Under the pieces are notes generated by a model that was not told the origin of the DNA, searched no databases, and saw nothing but the letters and a program-made list of their open reading frames with translations. DNA of 64,000 bases from Harmothoe impar (lineage: Eukaryota > Annelida > Polychaeta > Phyllodocida > Polynoidae). The stretch lies in assembly GCA_947462335.1 (NCBI GenBank), contig OX381704.1:48612942-48676941 (forward strand), given 5' to 3'. Below, piece by piece: positions 61,928 through 64,000 of this stretch (position 1 is its first letter; each line of letters begins with the position of its first letter). The position numbers and the translations under genes were made by a program.

Positions 61928-64000
61928 GAGCTCACAGCCACAGCTCCTTTGTGCAGTTAGTATCCGTTCTATACTGAAGGGGAAGACCCTCTCTGATTAT
62001 GACCTAGATCCTGTAATCTACTCTGAGGAACTCAGAGCAGCTTGGATCTGTCCGTTTGAATTGGAAACTGATCTGCACTGGGGCTTAGGCCATTAGCAAT
62101 GGAAACCCTAAAACACCGTGCCTCTGGTATCTGTCGAGGCAATTACATATTGCATGCACTATCATAGGTATGGATTATAGGCACAGCTACTACGCAGCCT
62201 ACAGGCGAGGCCACCTTGGGGATGGTCATATTTCAAGTCATATTCAGGCCATATGTGTACCATCATGCTTATTATATATCACCCAGTCCAAGCACGCAGA
62301 GCCATGACTGTGCCATCTGTACATACTCGTACTCCTCTGGCGATATAGCCCTATGTGAAATCAGTAGTGTGCCATTTGACTTGAGCCAAAAAGGATGAGG
62401 ACCTCTAACCGGTTTCAATACCATCATTCTCTCCCTCCTCGATGCCTATATAATAACTATAAACCATGGCCCCTCCATATTGCTTACCATAATATCCATC
62501 ATGCTCTGCTTTGAGCTCCTTAGTTACATTGAGGATAACGAGCAGCTCAGGGCGATATGTAATATTGATCAGGGCCTAATTAGCCCTGCAGATTAGGCTG
62601 ACAAATATGACACCCTCTTACACAACGATTCTGCCATGCATTAACTGTAATAATCACGCCAGATAATTACCATGTTTTGATACTGTGGCATGTAGGTGAT
62701 TAGGTAGGCTGCAGGTTCTGTCATAAATATGAGGTTGACGACATGTACCCTGATTTGAAGCATGTTCATTACAATGAACATAATGGTGGATTGCCTTTAA
62801 AAAATATTATCAAAGATTTGGAACCTTCTCTGACATATCCCAAGGATTTTAGTACATGGTACTCGTACGAGGCACCTAGAATTTTCACTTGTGATTTGTC
62901 ATGGTAATGTTTAGGTTATATATTATATGAGTTTGATAAGAGGGAAATAGGTCAAGATGGTCTCTAACCAGAGAAATGGTAAGATTTGGGGTTAAACATT
63001 CAACATTCAACATTTATCTCCCGGGTACAAGATATACAACTACCCCAGATCAGAGGTAGAGTGGTTAATGGCTATCTTTATTTTGTCATGTGTGGTTTAT
63101 AGGCATCTGGCAGACATGCTGGTTTACCATCTGGGTAGTTTCTTCTCTCTCCAACAACCATACATCACCTACCTCCACCCTACATCTTCCCGTCATCAAC
63201 CCAAGTACAGGCCACCCTGTACTTCAGTAGGGCTGCTAGTGATCTGATGTATTATATGTATACTAAATATTGTAACAAAAGAGAAGACATGCTGTTGCCC
63301 TATCTACATGGTGTCACCAGGGGATGAGCTAAACTGAGTTGCTCTAGCTTAGACTATGTTATATTTATTTATAACTACTTATATTATTATTCTTATATAG
63401 TGATCCTATGATTCATACGATTAATAAGAAAGATATACCTGAGATCTAGGGTATGAATAAACAGAGCCAATTGGGTAACTGATATTGGAGTGCCATTATC
63501 AGGCATATGAAATCCCAGTGTTTATTTAGGGCGAAAAGTCAAATGGGGAAAGTAGCTTAGAGTAGGGTTTTGAATGGATTCTTTCCTTACCATTGTATGA
63601 ACGTAGTTCTAGAGTTAGTGAAGAAGGCAGTGGTATTATGTGAACTAGAATGTAGGTCCCTTGGTCTGTTCATGCTTGCTATTTCAGATAATTGGGGAAG
63701 TAACATAATACACAGCATAACAATGCCCATGGGTATATAATTATATAAAATTAATATGTATTTAAAGGTCACTCACACAAGCCATAAAATGAGTTCAACC
63801 TACGCTACATCATTTCAAGTACATGTAGCAATCGATGTCACAAATAGTTCTTTCTTTGTACACTGACGATAACTGCTCTCATGCTGTAGATTTATCGTGG
63901 ATGTCAACTCGTTGGGTCTGGACCCATGTCACACAGCCTGCGACCTTTGACACCATAACTAAGATGAATGTACACCCACAGGAGGTGAGCGGGTGGCAGC
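61925..64000. other. No gene recognised
   Basis: Unique AT-rich sequence up to the window end, with ORFs of about 60 codons only. No repeats of note. Confidence 0.45.

Noticed and set aside
61554..61977. ORFs of 81 and 128 codons with ER or SL repeats
   Set aside because: Translation of the CT dinucleotide tracts.

Overview
This window reads as non-coding nuclear DNA from an animal, most likely a marine invertebrate. It is AT-rich and full of short non-autonomous DNA transposons, GATA/GACA and CT microsatellites and long poly-G/poly-C runs. It has CTCF-like, YY1-like and CRE-like motifs, and no operon-like ORF packing or ribosome-binding sites. I cannot name the species. No ORF exceeds 147 codons, and I recognise no protein domain, tRNA, rRNA or CRISPR array by eye. 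Three short stretches have exon-like composition (about 2.11-2.25 kb, 36.10-36.24 kb on the minus strand, and 43.19-43.29 kb). None matches a family I know, and all are given as low-confidence candidates.

Repeat layout. The dominant family, here called TTAA-MITE1, is about 320-440 bp, flanked by TTAA, with ends AGATGGT.T.TCAGCTAA. It has full or partial copies at 1355-1789, 7352-7773, 9563-9757, 9821-10242, 11125-11319, 11383-11803, 15199-15519, 21840-22277, 35005-35427 and 53600-54036. From 7.3 to 11.8 kb it anchors a recent 1.56-kb tandem duplication. The central MITE is a chimera of its two neighbours. One duplicate carries a 904-bp element with TTAA target duplication while the other keeps the intact empty site. 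At 19.8-21.3 kb a 1.48-kb element with an 8-bp target duplication is built from palindromic AAATAAAC/GTTTATTT subunits, and a third TTAA element of 698 bp is nested inside it.

Other structures are a 1.88-kb inverted-repeat element (24.6-26.5 kb) holding CTCF-like and CRE-like motifs; three CACTGT-ended elements (49-230, 38837-39610, 55436-56315); a 46-bp-arm hairpin (38.18-38.28 kb); a 36-bp perfect palindrome (38517-38552); a 252-bp G-rich MITE (57931-58182); clusters of short motifs at 31.4-31.7, 34.1-34.3, 45.9-46.1 and 56.6-56.8 kb; and a duplicated CT tract (61.6-61.9 kb).

The window is best read as a gene desert or the inside of a very large intron. The CpG-rich patch at 43.0-43.3 kb is the best candidate for a promoter with a first exon. 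All motif and structure calls were made by eye; no database was searched.
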